A DNA stretch of 64,000 nucleotides from Sphingobacterium zeae (GTDB taxonomy: Bacteria; Bacteroidota; Bacteroidia; Sphingobacteriales; Sphingobacteriaceae). The stretch is from positions 2,852,001 through 2,916,000 of the forward strand of contig NZ_JAUTBA010000001.1 of the NCBI RefSeq assembly GCF_030818895.1, given 5' to 3'. Of the stretch, positions 55,164 to 63,956 are shown piece after piece. Within the stretch, counting starts at the first letter, position 1. Every line of letters starts with the position of its first letter. The notes beneath the pieces were generated by a model that saw nothing but the letters and a program-made list of their open reading frames with translations, had not been told where the DNA came from and made no database searches. The translations under genes and the position numbers were made by a program.

Positions 55164-57032
55164 ATGCAGTTTCAATTACCTAAAATTAGAAAAGATTTTA
55201 TCTTAGTTGTGAATTATGATAAACCTGATCTTGTTGCTGCAATATTATCCTACTTATATGTTGAAAATGAATATCTTCCAATATTTAGTTTTCACAATGT
55301 AAGCATTGCGAAAACTACTCCTGTTATTAGGCATGACCCTTATGTAATCCAGAGAAGGAATGCAAATCAATTCAATAAGTTCCTTGAAGATGCAATCGAA
55401 GGAAATGGTGGCTGCGATACTCTTATTTATGTTGGTTTAACCCCTAATCAATTATCATTTCTCAATGTGCATAATATATATCCAACAATAGAATTAGATG
55501 ATATGGGGGATATTCCTACTTATTTAGGTGGTTACGGAATTGATAAAACTGGAGAATTGATCTGTTCAGAAGGACAGTTGGGGAATGGTCTAATTCATGC
55601 TTTAACAGATAACCAGATTTTGTCTGTAGATAATATTGCAGTTGTTATTGATAATATTTCTCAGGAAGGATTTGAAGGTGTTGTTTTAATTGAAGATTAT
55701 CCTAATTCTGATAAAGTTGTTGCTATAAATTACGCACTATCTGTCAATGCCTGGCCATTACTTATTGCTCCATTAGAAGATAGAGAAGATGAAGAAATTC
55801 TATATCTATTAGAACAATGGAACAGTACAAAAGCTTCCGGTCGAGACATTTTATTAGATAAAATAAGTAGGAGAATCAATCACATTGATTTTTCAAATTT
55901 GAGCTTTGCAACTTTTTTTACTAGAGGTTTGCCTTATCCGCTTTTGGTTACTGAAATTCCGGCATCTATGGTTAATTTAATTATGCGTCCAGATTTCTTT
56001 ATATTCAATGCGCTAATTGCTGAAACTAAGACACAACTTGGATCTGCAGCAATCTTTTCTCCTTCAATATTTAAGGATGAAGAGACTGATGATCTTATTA
56101 ACCTATTGGAATTTGAAAATTATTATCAACGAAAAATGATTGGAAAAAGCGCAACAACTTATAATCTTAAAAATACAATTGAATCTTATCCTTTTGGATT
56201 GATGCATATATGTAGCCATGGAGGAAATGTAAAAGGAAGGGATTGTGAGTTAGTTTTTCGGGGGATTGACGGAATTGTGCACAAGATTGAATTTAAGCTT
56301 GTATTAAGTATTGCGTTTTCACCGTTTGAAGATTCTCATCACGTTGAGACGGTATATTATTTCAGGAAATTGGATAATCTTTTCTGGCGGAGTGATGAAT
56401 TGAAAGCAAAAGGATATTCTCATGAATTTTATGCAAGTCTTTCCACGATAATTTCACAAGCTTTCGATAAAAAATTAGTTGTCCAGTCCAAGGAAAAGGT
56501 AGATGTACCAAATTCAAGATCTATTCAATGTTATAATAACTGGAACTATCTTGCAAATTTTAATCAGTTTTCATCCCCTTTAATTTACCCATTCATTTTT
56601 AATAATACCTGTTGGTCCTGGTCGAAGGTTTCCACTAGCTTTTTAGTTTGTGGCTGTAGAGCATATATCGGTACATTAAAAGAAGTAAAGAATACTTTTG
56701 CAGTAAAATTTGCTCAAATATTTTATGATAATGTGTTTTCTACTAACATTATTAATGCATTTCATCTTGCAAACCAAGCATATTTGGCGTATAATGACTA
56801 TTCGGTCTATATATTTTGGGGACTTCATTTATCTACATTGAAAAATAGACAACCAGTGAACACTAATAAGACCGCGGTTTTAAAACATATCTCCGGAAAC
56901 TTTAATTATTTGAAAAGAAAACTTGAAGAAGTTCGTTTTTATAAAGATAAGAGTGATCTTAAAGACATCAGTTGGTTATTAATGGATGTTTTAAAATCGG
57001 ATACGAATCATATCCCAAGATCATCTCCCTAA
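55164..57032 (+). CDS. CHAT-type (caspase-like) cysteine protease
   Basis: A 622-residue protein. The C-terminal third carries the CHAT dyad: His352 in FGLMHICSHGGNVKG and Cys483 in FIFNNTCWSWSKVS, followed by the family's closing pattern GCRAYIGTLKEVKNTFAVKF. Residues 1-300 form an unrecognised alpha/beta region, opening FILVVNYDKPDLVAAILSYL with possible Rossmann-like units (VVLIEDYPNSDKVVAINYAL). CHAT proteases in defence islands are activated by infection and cleave a partner protein. The likely partners here are the flanking HEPN and 227-residue proteins, which is inference. Full length and intact. Confidence 0.75.
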   Translation: MQFQLPKIRKDFILVVNYDKPDLVAAILSYLYVENEYLPIFSFHNVSIAKTTPVIRHDPYVIQRRNANQFNKFLEDAIEGNGGCDTLIYVGLTPNQLSFLNVHNIYPTIELDDMGDIPTYLGGYGIDKTGELICSEGQLGNGLIHALTDNQILSVDNIAVVIDNISQEGFEGVVLIEDYPNSDKVVAINYALSVNAWPLLIAPLEDREDEEILYLLEQWNSTKASGRDILLDKISRRINHIDFSNLSFATFFTRGLPYPLLVTEIPASMVNLIMRPDFFIFNALIAETKTQLGSAAIFSPSIFKDEETDDLINLLEFENYYQRKMIGKSATTYNLKNTIESYPFGLMHICSHGGNVKGRDCELVFRGIDGIVHKIEFKLVLSIAFSPFEDSHHVETVYYFRKLDNLFWRSDELKAKGYSHEFYASLSTIISQAFDKKLVVQSKEKVDVPNSRSIQCYNNWNYLANFNQFSSPLIYPFIFNNTCWSWSKVSTSFLVCGCRAYIGTLKEVKNTFAVKFAQIFYDNVFSTNIINAFHLANQAYLAYNDYSVYIFWGLHLSTLKNRQPVNTNKTAVLKHISGNFNYLKRKLEEVRFYKDKSDLKDISWLLMDVLKSDTNHIPRSSP

Positions 57033-57198
57033 AAGTATATTCACTTTGGACTAGCAAATATCCTATGTGTATTAAATTTTAAATTTCAATTCGAATTGTT
57101 TTAAAGTCTGTATATTTAGTAACATTCGGAAGCAGAAAAAGTGAGCTAATTAAGAATAGCTATCCGAAGGATGAATATTTAGTTTAGAGTGCCATATT

Positions 57199-57882
57199 AT
57201 GAAAGATATTAATAAAACGACAGGAAAAGATGTGGGATATGCTGCAATTAAAGCATTGGTAGGTTTAGTTCCAGTGTTGGGGGGTGCTGCCTCCGAGTTA
57301 TTCGGGTTGATAGTGACACCGCCTCTGGAAAAAAGACGTCAGCAGTGGATGGAAGAGATTGCTGGCAAGTTAGCGGAGTTGGAACAGCAGGGGAGGATTG
57401 ATTTCAGTAAATTAAGCGATAATGAAGAATTTATAGATGTGGTGTTACAAGCTACAAGTTTGGCAATCAAAACGAGTGAAACAGAAAAATTGATAGCCCT
57501 GAAAAATGCAGTCATTAATACGGGAATTAATGAGGGCCCGGGAAAGACCAAAAGCCATATCTTCTTGGATTTGGTCAATGAGTTCACGATATGGCACTTA
57601 AAAATACTTACATTATATGATGACCCCAAAGGATGGTTTGATGCCAATGGGAAAACCTTTCCAAAACCTATGATGGGAGGTTTGTCATCAGTGCTTAAGG
57701 AAGCTTATCCTGAAATTGCTTCAGAAGGTGAGCTGGTGAAACTAATTTGGAAGAAGCTTTACGATGCCGGGTTTCACAATTCAGCTGAGCTGAGTACTAT
57801 GATGTCGGGAGACGGAATGCTTTCCTCTAGGACAACCCGCCTTGGAAAGGAATTTCTGGAGTTCATAAGAGAGCATTCATAG
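57199..57882 (+). CDS. Uncharacterised 227-aa protein with hydrophobic N-terminal segment
   Basis: Residues 12-39 (VGYAAIKALVGLVPVLGGAA, then SELFGLIV) are hydrophobic and Gly-rich, followed by a basic amphipathic helix PPLEKRRQQWMEEIAGKLAE. The middle (FIDVVLQATSLAIKTSETEK) and C-terminal parts are helical and acidic. I recall similar proteins with a PLExRRxxW motif in many phyla, without a known function. The layout (membrane-seeking N-terminus, coiled helix, globular tail) is reminiscent of Abi-alpha-type proteins, but this is a weak impression. As the third gene after HEPN and CHAT it could be a membrane effector or protease substrate. Confidence 0.55.
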   Translation: MKDINKTTGKDVGYAAIKALVGLVPVLGGAASELFGLIVTPPLEKRRQQWMEEIAGKLAELEQQGRIDFSKLSDNEEFIDVVLQATSLAIKTSETEKLIALKNAVINTGINEGPGKTKSHIFLDLVNEFTIWHLKILTLYDDPKGWFDANGKTFPKPMMGGLSSVLKEAYPEIASEGELVKLIWKKLYDAGFHNSAELSTMMSGDGMLSSRTTRLGKEFLEFIREHS

Positions 57883-57934
57883 ATATATCACATTCAATAT
57901 AAAAAAAATCTGATCAGTGAAATTCAAAACATGT

Positions 57935-59607
57935 CTATGAGCTTTTGATTGCTTCATCAAACCATGTTGTTTTCTTTTGATTATATCCAAATTTGACGGC
58001 AGTACGATATAAAAATTTATTAAAAGATATAATTTCATCAAAATTATTTTTTGTTTTAAAATTGATGAAATCGTCAATAACTGTGTTTAATTTTACACGA
58101 TTACTTTTGAAAAAGTCTTCAAGAAGGATCAACGTGTTAATATTGACCATAACGAAATCTTTTAAGCAATATCTTGGTAATAATGTAATTCTTCCTTTAA
58201 TGCCAGATAACGTTGATTCAAAAGATGATTGATCCCATCAATGTCGAAGTTATTATCAGTATACACTAGTATGGGGTAGATCTGTAATTTGTTGTATGAT
58301 GTTTTATCTATTTTTTCGTGTATAATAGGCAGTTTAGTCGATATTACGTTTAAAAGTTGCTTTACTGCCTTCTTTTGTGGAGGTATCTTTTTTCCTGTCG
58401 TTTTATTTATAGTGGATTCTACAAAGAGTTCGTTGATATCTTCCTTAATTTTTGAAATATCTCTAGAGTATTTAGTTTTGCTCGTTAAGATTGAATCTTT
58501 ACATTCAAATAAAAGTACACAATCATCAATCCGAATATAATAATCTGGTTCTCCATCTTTTATTTCTGGTTTAAATGATTCCCCATCAATCATGGAATCA
58601 GATTGCCCTTTGAAGCATCGAGCTATAATTTCATAAAACAAATATTTTTCGGTAAACTGTTTGCCAAGGATTTTTTTTAATGAAGGAAAACCATCTATGC
58701 TTGATTCTTTGCTTGAAGAAAGTATCCTTGAAAAGTCAAATAAAAAGCTAGAAAATAGTTTATCTATAAAAAACTTAATAAATAAAACAACAAATCGATT
58801 CTCAGAAACTTTAAGAATAGGTTTTTCTCTTATAAATCTAAAATCCTCGGAACTTTTATATTCGTTTATATCGAATGACAAAATATCCATAAAACTTTTT
58901 ATGGCGTCATCATTATCACTGTAAACAATTGGTGACATTCCATTTTCATTTGTTGTAATTAATAAGTATAACTTTAAAAGTCTTTTGAAGTAATCATTTG
59001 CCGTAATACCGTAATATGATTCGAAAATGAGCATATTTTTAGAAAAACTAGGATCATTCTTGCAAAAGTTAATGAAATTATAAATCTTAATAAATTCTAC
59101 ACGGTAATCTTTTGGATAGTATATATCATTAAGTGGAAGTTGGCTTGGAATGTATGTTTCAATAAATTGTTCATTATTCTGGATATTTGGTATACTTGAG
59201 TTAACAAACTCATTAGATAATACCCAATAAGCTTTCATTAAATTTTTATAATTCTCACTATCCAAGGGTGTGGTGGATTCATTATAATTTATAAGAAGCT
59301 TCTCCGTTAATAGTAATAAAGGATAAGCGTCTAAAAATATATATTCATTTATAGGAATAGAATTGAGGTATTTAAAGACCGGAAGTAAGACATCTTTTTT
59401 TAATTTAAAAAGGATTGGTGAAAAAATATCAAAATTACTTTCGCTCGTGATTTTATAACAAAGTTTTAAATTATAGTATGATATAAATTCAATTGCTTCT
59501 ATTGTAGAAATTTTATCTAAATAGCTTTCAATTTTATCAGGAGTCTGTTCAGGAAAAATACACGAAAAGGTCATCATTCTTTTGCATTGCATATAGCTCT
59601 TTTTCAT
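57935..59607 (-). pseudogene. PD-(D/E)XK nuclease-like protein, frameshifted near its end
   Basis: The main frame (58162-59607) encodes 481 residues. Its C-terminal third has a restriction-endonuclease core: EPDYYIRIDDCVLLFECKDS (Asp355, Glu368, Lys370), preceded by FTEKYLFYEIIARCFKGQSD. The first 320 residues are helical and unrecognised. The stop TAA at 58162 comes just after QDIA. In another frame LKDFVMVNINTLILLEDFFK continues for about 75 codons to 57935. Adding one T at GCTTAAAAG restores one frame of about 557 residues. Convergent with the HEPN-CHAT unit. A DNA-cutting defence role is inferred. Confidence 0.6.
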
Positions 59608-59934
59608 ACGTTAGTTTTGATTTTTGCATGTATCTATTAAGATCTTAATAAAATTAATGCTTTGTTTCCAGTTAAACACACTATTAACTTTTTTATCTTT
59701 TGATAGTTTTCTAAAAAGCATCATCTTGTCAATTGTATTTATAGGGTTAATAGCTGATGTTTATGTTTAAAATTTCAGAAGCTATTTAGCTTTCATAGAC
59801 TACTTTCCCTTGAAATTTATCGACGGGTGCTATTTTGTCTGTTGAAAGTGGAATTCAAACTATGAATATGCAACCAAAAAATTATTTTGCGACCAAGTGA
59901 GTTACAAGTGTATTGAAACACAAATTTTAGAAAT
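59608..59934. other. Intergenic region without a gene
   Basis: 327 bp between two diverging genes. It is AT-rich; I see no coding stretch, hairpin terminator or RNA gene. Promoters for both flanking genes are expected here but none fits the consensus well. Confidence 0.4.
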
Positions 59935-60594
59935 ATGAATGATTATAGCGAAAAAATACGGAAGATCCTTGAGAAAGAAAGGGGTGGGAATGTTTCTGAG
60001 ATGGAAGTGGAAGAGTGCGAAAACTTCTTAAAGCTTCTTTCCGAAATAACAATGAACAACTTAGAAACAGAGATGGAATGGGAACTAAAACTGAAGCAGT
60101 TTCCGGAAGGATTTCAGCTCGATGGCGATGGACGTAACTGCGGCATCTGTAATCAACCTATGGGAAAAGGAAAAGGCTGGTATGACAGATATGGCCTGAA
60201 ATGCATTGTATGCCAAAAAGCTCTGACGGATCACGTCATACCTGCATCATTACTCAAGAATAAGGATAGTTTCTATACTGAGACAGAGCTGAATATATTC
60301 TTTAATATGAAAAGGAGGGTGTTAGACTGCTGGATCAAAAAAGGAATTGTAAGCGTTCGTGTTATAAAAGACATAGATAGTAGGATACATATGCGACTAT
60401 TTCTGCTAAGAGACAACAAAAATTTTTTTCCACCCAAAAAGCTATTGCGGGGAGGCATGCATATTGAAGAAAAAGAGGGACGGCAGTTTTACGTTTTTGG
60501 CCCGTGGTATGACTATTGTGATCCCCTTGAGGTAATAGGAAAATATGGCATTGCCGTATCCGCCCTACGAACTACATGTCAGTTGATTTCTTGA
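59935..60594 (+). CDS. Zinc-ribbon/HTH-like protein truncated by IS66
   Basis: A 219-residue frame. Residues 1-60 are helical, then four cysteines form a zinc ribbon (Cys69-x2-Cys72 in NCGICNQPM and Cys90-x2-Cys93 in KCIVCQKAL). After that comes a possible excisionase-like helix-turn-helix (TETELNIFFNMKRRVLDCWI). The IS66 terminal repeat begins at 60556, so only residues 1-207 are native and the last 12 (VSALRTTCQLIS) are encoded by the insertion sequence. Function unknown. Confidence 0.6.
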   Translation: MNDYSEKIRKILEKERGGNVSEMEVEECENFLKLLSEITMNNLETEMEWELKLKQFPEGFQLDGDGRNCGICNQPMGKGKGWYDRYGLKCIVCQKALTDHVIPASLLKNKDSFYTETELNIFFNMKRRVLDCWIKKGIVSVRVIKDIDSRIHMRLFLLRDNKNFFPPKKLLRGGMHIEEKEGRQFYVFGPWYDYCDPLEVIGKYGIAVSALRTTCQLIS

Positions 60595-61429
60595 AGTTTT
60601 GGGGATAAAGGTCTTTTATATCCTTATGGTTTATCGATTCTATATTTATTAAAGTATGCCTTAACCACTTAAAAGGATTTACTTCATGCTTTTTGCAGAT
60701 AGCGAAGAAAGAATATATCATTGCCGCACGCCCGGCGGCTTCATGACTGCCGGCGAAGAGCCAGTTCTTGCGACCGAGCGCTACGGGTCTGATAGCATTT
60801 TCCACCAGATTGTTGTCTATCTGTAGGTTTCCATCATGCATATAAGCCGAAAGCGCATCCCAACGTGCATAGGTATAGGCCATAGCCTTTCCGATCTGGC
60901 TTTTAGGGAGTATATTTTTTATCTCTTCGAATATCCATTTACCCATATCGTTGATAACCGGCAGCGACTCTTTCAGCCGTAGCTCCTTGACCTTATCAGG
61001 CAATAACTTTTCTTCCTTAGCTTTTCGTTCAACTTTATAAAGATCCTGTATCATCAGTAAAGCCTTTTTGGCTCTTTGCGGGTCATTTTGTAGGGCTCTC
61101 AAATAACGTTTTTTCTGTATACTCTTCACAACATGTATACCCTCTACCATCAGTACCAGATCGCTCCAGGACAGCTCACCTTTCTTAAGTTCAGATGCAC
61201 CAAAGGTTCCCTGCTCCAGACGTTTGTAGTAAAGTACAAAACCACCACTTTCCCAGTGTAATAGTTTTATATGCGTGCGGCTACGGTTTAGAAATACAAA
61301 GACCTCTCCGTTGGTAGGCTGGCGTTGCATCACAGAAAGCACCAGTCCGCAAAGTCCATCAAAACTTTTTCGCATATCGCAGTAGCCGTCGTAAAGATAG
61401 AATCTGTGAGAAGACCCAAGCGAAAACAT
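60572..61429 (-). pseudogene. Fused tnpB-tnpC of IS66 copy 1 (internal deletion)
   Basis: 285 residues in one frame. Residues 1-107 are IS66 TnpB (MFSLGSSHRFYLYDGYCDMR, CGLVLSVMQRQPTNGEVFVF, VKSIQKKRY). From about residue 110 it is the C-terminal half of the TnpC transposase (QRAKKALLMIQDLYKVERKA to LYPQNFKKSTDM). Compared with copy 2, about 310 TnpC residues including both catalytic aspartates are absent; the Glu in NNLVENAIRPVALGRKN is kept. The in-frame join could be translated but cannot be an active transposase. Confidence 0.85.
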
Positions 61430-61430
61430 A

Positions 61431-61607
61431 TTAGTAAAGACGGATCAGCTGGGACAGAAGACCCAGATCGCTTTCCACTTTCAGAACAACCCCGTTAGGA
61501 TAGATGATCTCTATCTCCTTACGCACAGATCTGTCAATCGGTGTGAAACTTCCACTAGCACCATCTTGCTCCCTGCTCCGAGAAAACCAATAATAAAACT
61601 TCGCCTC
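61431..61607 (-). pseudogene. tnpA of IS66 copy 1, C-terminal part
   Basis: Encodes EAKFYYWFSRSREQDGASGS and IEIIYPNGVVLKVESDLGLL to the stop. The first 34 codons of the same gene lie 2.2 kb away at 63855-63956. Joining GGGATCAAT to GAGGCGAAG recreates RGINEAKFYYW exactly. It is split by the insertion of copy 2. Confidence 0.88.
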
Positions 61608-61615
61608 ATTGATCC
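61608..61615. repeat. 8-bp target-site duplication of IS66 copy 2, left
   Basis: ATTGATCC here and at 63855-63862 flank copy 2 exactly. An 8-bp duplication is standard for the IS66 family. Confidence 0.9.
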
Positions 61616-61673
61616 GTATCCGCCCTACCAAGTACATATTTTCTGAGCGATGTATAATGCGGAGCTTTGCTAA

Positions 61674-61955
61674 ATGAGCAAAGAAGAAAAAAGAATACAG
61701 ATGTTTGCCCTGATAGCAGACTGGCAACAAAGCGGTATAAGCAAGAAACGATACTGCGCAGAAAAAGGGATAAATGAGGCCACCTTTTATTATTGGTATT
61801 CGCGCAGTAAAGAAAACGTTTCGTCTGCGGGGAGTTTTATATCCATCGACAAGGCCTGCAGAAAAAGTGAAGTTGAGGTAATTTATCCCAATGGTGTACG
61901 TATAAAGGTAGAAAATGATCTTGGACTTCTCTCTCAATTGATCCGTCTGTACTGA
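61674..61955 (+). CDS. tnpA: IS66 accessory protein TnpA
   Basis: 93 residues: a helix-turn-helix N-terminus (FALIADWQQSGISKKRYCAE, NEATFYYWYSRSK) followed by the short beta tail VEVIYPNGVRIKVENDLGLL. Required with TnpB for transposition in the IS66 family. Its stop overlaps the tnpB start by one base. Confidence 0.92.
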   Translation: MSKEEKRIQMFALIADWQQSGISKKRYCAEKGINEATFYYWYSRSKENVSSAGSFISIDKACRKSEVEVIYPNGVRIKVENDLGLLSQLIRLY

Positions 61956-62293
61956 TGTTTGCGCTAGGCTCATCGCATAGGTTTTATCTTTATGATGGTT
62001 TTTGCGATATGAGGAAGTCTTTTGATGGACTTTGTGGACTGATCAGTTCAGGAATGCAGCGGCAAGCTACCAGTGGGGAGGTTTTTGTGTTCCTAAACCG
62101 TAGCCGTACGCACGTGAAGCTGTTACATTGGGAGAAGGGTGGCTTTGTGCTGTATTACAAACGGCTGGAGAGCGGTACTTTCGTACCGCCCAGTATAAAA
62201 AACGGAGAGTTGTCATGGAGTGATCTGGTGCTGATGATTGAGGGGATACAGGTCGTAAAAAGTATTCAAAAAAGACGTTTTACTTTGCCTTAA
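61955..62293 (+). CDS. tnpB: IS66 accessory protein TnpB
   Basis: 112 residues with the family signature YLYDGFCDMRKSFDGLCGLI, then GEVFVFLNRSRTHVKLLHWE and GGFVLYYKRLESGTF (Orf2 family). It is complete, and the frame ends before tnpC, which starts 48 bp later. Its exact biochemical role in transposition is not established. Confidence 0.93.
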   Translation: MFALGSSHRFYLYDGFCDMRKSFDGLCGLISSGMQRQATSGEVFVFLNRSRTHVKLLHWEKGGFVLYYKRLESGTFVPPSIKNGELSWSDLVLMIEGIQVVKSIQKRRFTLP

Positions 62294-62341
62294 AAGCGGC
62301 ATTTAATTGCATGAGCGCGGGTAATTCCGTATCTTTAGGGT

Positions 62342-63838
62342 ATGGAAACAGCACTGGAAAATCTCTCAAAAGAAGACCTTATCAAGGTCATTTCCAGTCG
62401 TGACCAAGCCCTTGTTGAAAGAGATGAAAAGATAGATTACCTAGAGTCCCAACTCGCTATGTACAAGCGTATGCAGTTCGGGCAGAAGCGTGAGCGATTC
62501 GAAGGCGATCCAAATCAGACCATGCTTCCCTTTGAAGCAGCGCCGGCCGAAGTTATACAGCAACAGGAGGAAATCAAAGAAAAGATCGAGTATGTACGTA
62601 AACGACCTAATCATAAAGGACGTGCTAAATTACCTGCCCACCTCCCTGTAGAAGAGGTTGAAATCCATCCCGAAGGTGATCTATCCCAAATGGTTTATAT
62701 CGGTAAAGAAATTACGGAAGAATTGGAATGCGAACCTGCAAGGTTCTATATCAAACGTTACATCCGTTATAAATATGCTGCCAAAGATAAATCTGCCGTG
62801 GCCATTGCCGAGCTTCCCGAGCGTGTAATCGACAAAGGAATCCCTGGGCCGAGCCTGCTTGCGATGATCCTTACCGGTAAATATCAAGATCATCTCCCGC
62901 TATACCGACAGAAACAGATCTTTGCCAGAGAAAATATACAGATAGCTTCCTCAACAATCGAAGGATGGGCCAGACAAGCCTTGGAGAAACTGGAACCACT
63001 CTATGAACAACTCGTCTTCCAGACCAAATCACAGGGTTATTTACAGGTTGATGAAACCCCAATAAAAGTATTGGACAGCGATAAAAAAGGCGCTGCCCAT
63101 CAAGGCTATTATTGGGTGTACCACGCTCCATTGGAGGGAACCGTGCTGTTTGATTATAGCCCTACCCGTGGTGGCATTGCCGCTGTGCCTATGCTTGGAA
63201 ACTTTAAGGGTTATCTCCAGACCGATGGCTATACTGTATACGAAAAGTATGGCAAAAAGAAGGAAGTGACGCACTTGGCCTGTTGGGCGCACGCACGCCG
63301 TGAGTTTGAAAAAGCATTGGATAATGATAAAGCAAGAGCTGAAAAGGCATTGCTAATGATCCAGAAGCTTTATGCCATTGAGCGGAAAGCCAAACACGAA
63401 AATCTAAGCGCAGAGCAGATCAAAGAACTTCGATTGACCGAATCCTTACCTATTATTAACGAGCTGGGCAAATGGATCTTTGAAGAGATAAAAAGCACAT
63501 TGCCTAAAAGTCAGATCGGTAAAGCTATGGCGTATGCATACGCTAGATGGGATGCGCTATCAGCATACCTGTATGATGGAAATCTGCACATAGACAATAA
63601 TCTTATCGAGAATGCCATTCGCCCCGTTGCACTGGGACGAAAAAACTACCTCTTCGCAGGAAGCCATGAAGCAGCACAGCGTGCGGCGATGATCTACTCA
63701 TTCTTTGCTAGCTGTAAAAAGCATGAGGTGAACCCTTTCCAGTGGTTAAAGCATACCTTGGAAAACATCATGTCAATAAACCATAAAAACTTAAAGGATC
63801 TATATCCTCAGAACTTCAAAAAATCAGCAGACCTGTAG
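62342..63838 (+). CDS. tnpC: IS66 transposase TnpC (DDE)
   Basis: 498 residues, full length. An N-terminal leucine-rich coiled coil (residues 1-45) and a Gln/Glu linker are followed by a zinc-finger-like region. The DDE core has Asp in YLQVDETPIKVLDSDKKG, Asp in GYLQTDGYTVYEKYG and Glu in NNLIENAIRPVALGRKN, plus the HLACWAHARREF motif. It is the transposase of the intact copy 2. Confidence 0.94.
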   Translation: METALENLSKEDLIKVISSRDQALVERDEKIDYLESQLAMYKRMQFGQKRERFEGDPNQTMLPFEAAPAEVIQQQEEIKEKIEYVRKRPNHKGRAKLPAHLPVEEVEIHPEGDLSQMVYIGKEITEELECEPARFYIKRYIRYKYAAKDKSAVAIAELPERVIDKGIPGPSLLAMILTGKYQDHLPLYRQKQIFARENIQIASSTIEGWARQALEKLEPLYEQLVFQTKSQGYLQVDETPIKVLDSDKKGAAHQGYYWVYHAPLEGTVLFDYSPTRGGIAAVPMLGNFKGYLQTDGYTVYEKYGKKKEVTHLACWAHARREFEKALDNDKARAEKALLMIQKLYAIERKAKHENLSAEQIKELRLTESLPIINELGKWIFEEIKSTLPKSQIGKAMAYAYARWDALSAYLYDGNLHIDNNLIENAIRPVALGRKNYLFAGSHEAAQRAAMIYSFFASCKKHEVNPFQWLKHTLENIMSINHKNLKDLYPQNFKKSADL

Positions 63839-63854
63839 TTCATAGGCCGGATAC

Positions 63855-63956
63855 ATTGATCCCCCTTGAATCACAGTACTGCTTCTTGCTCATACCGCTC
63901 TGCTGCCAATCTGCTATCATCGACAGCATCTGATCTCTTTTTTCCTTTGAACTCAT
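63855..63956 (-). pseudogene. tnpA of IS66 copy 1, N-terminal part
   Basis: Minus-strand ATG at 63956 gives MSSKEKRDQMLSMIADWQQS, then GMSKKQYCDSRGIN, homologous to the N-terminus of the intact TnpA of copy 2. It stops at the insertion point (63855), the rest being at 61431-61607. The 44 bases to the window end are the leader of copy 1. Confidence 0.88.

Larger units (their letters stand above)
61616..63854 (+). mobile_element. IS66-family element, copy 2 (complete)
   Basis: 2239 bp, bounded by inverted repeats GTATCCGCCCTAC (61616-61628) and the complement of GTATCCGGCCTAT (63842-63854), and by the 8-bp duplication ATTGATCC. It carries intact tnpA, tnpB and tnpC in the family order and is inserted in the tnpA of copy 1. 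It looks competent to transpose. Confidence 0.92.

Noticed and set aside
60554..60568. 15-bp direct repeat CCGTATCCGCCCTAC (with 61614-61628) as a target duplication
   Set aside because: 13 of the 15 bases are the IS66 terminal repeat shared by both copies; the true duplication of copy 2 is ATTGATCC.
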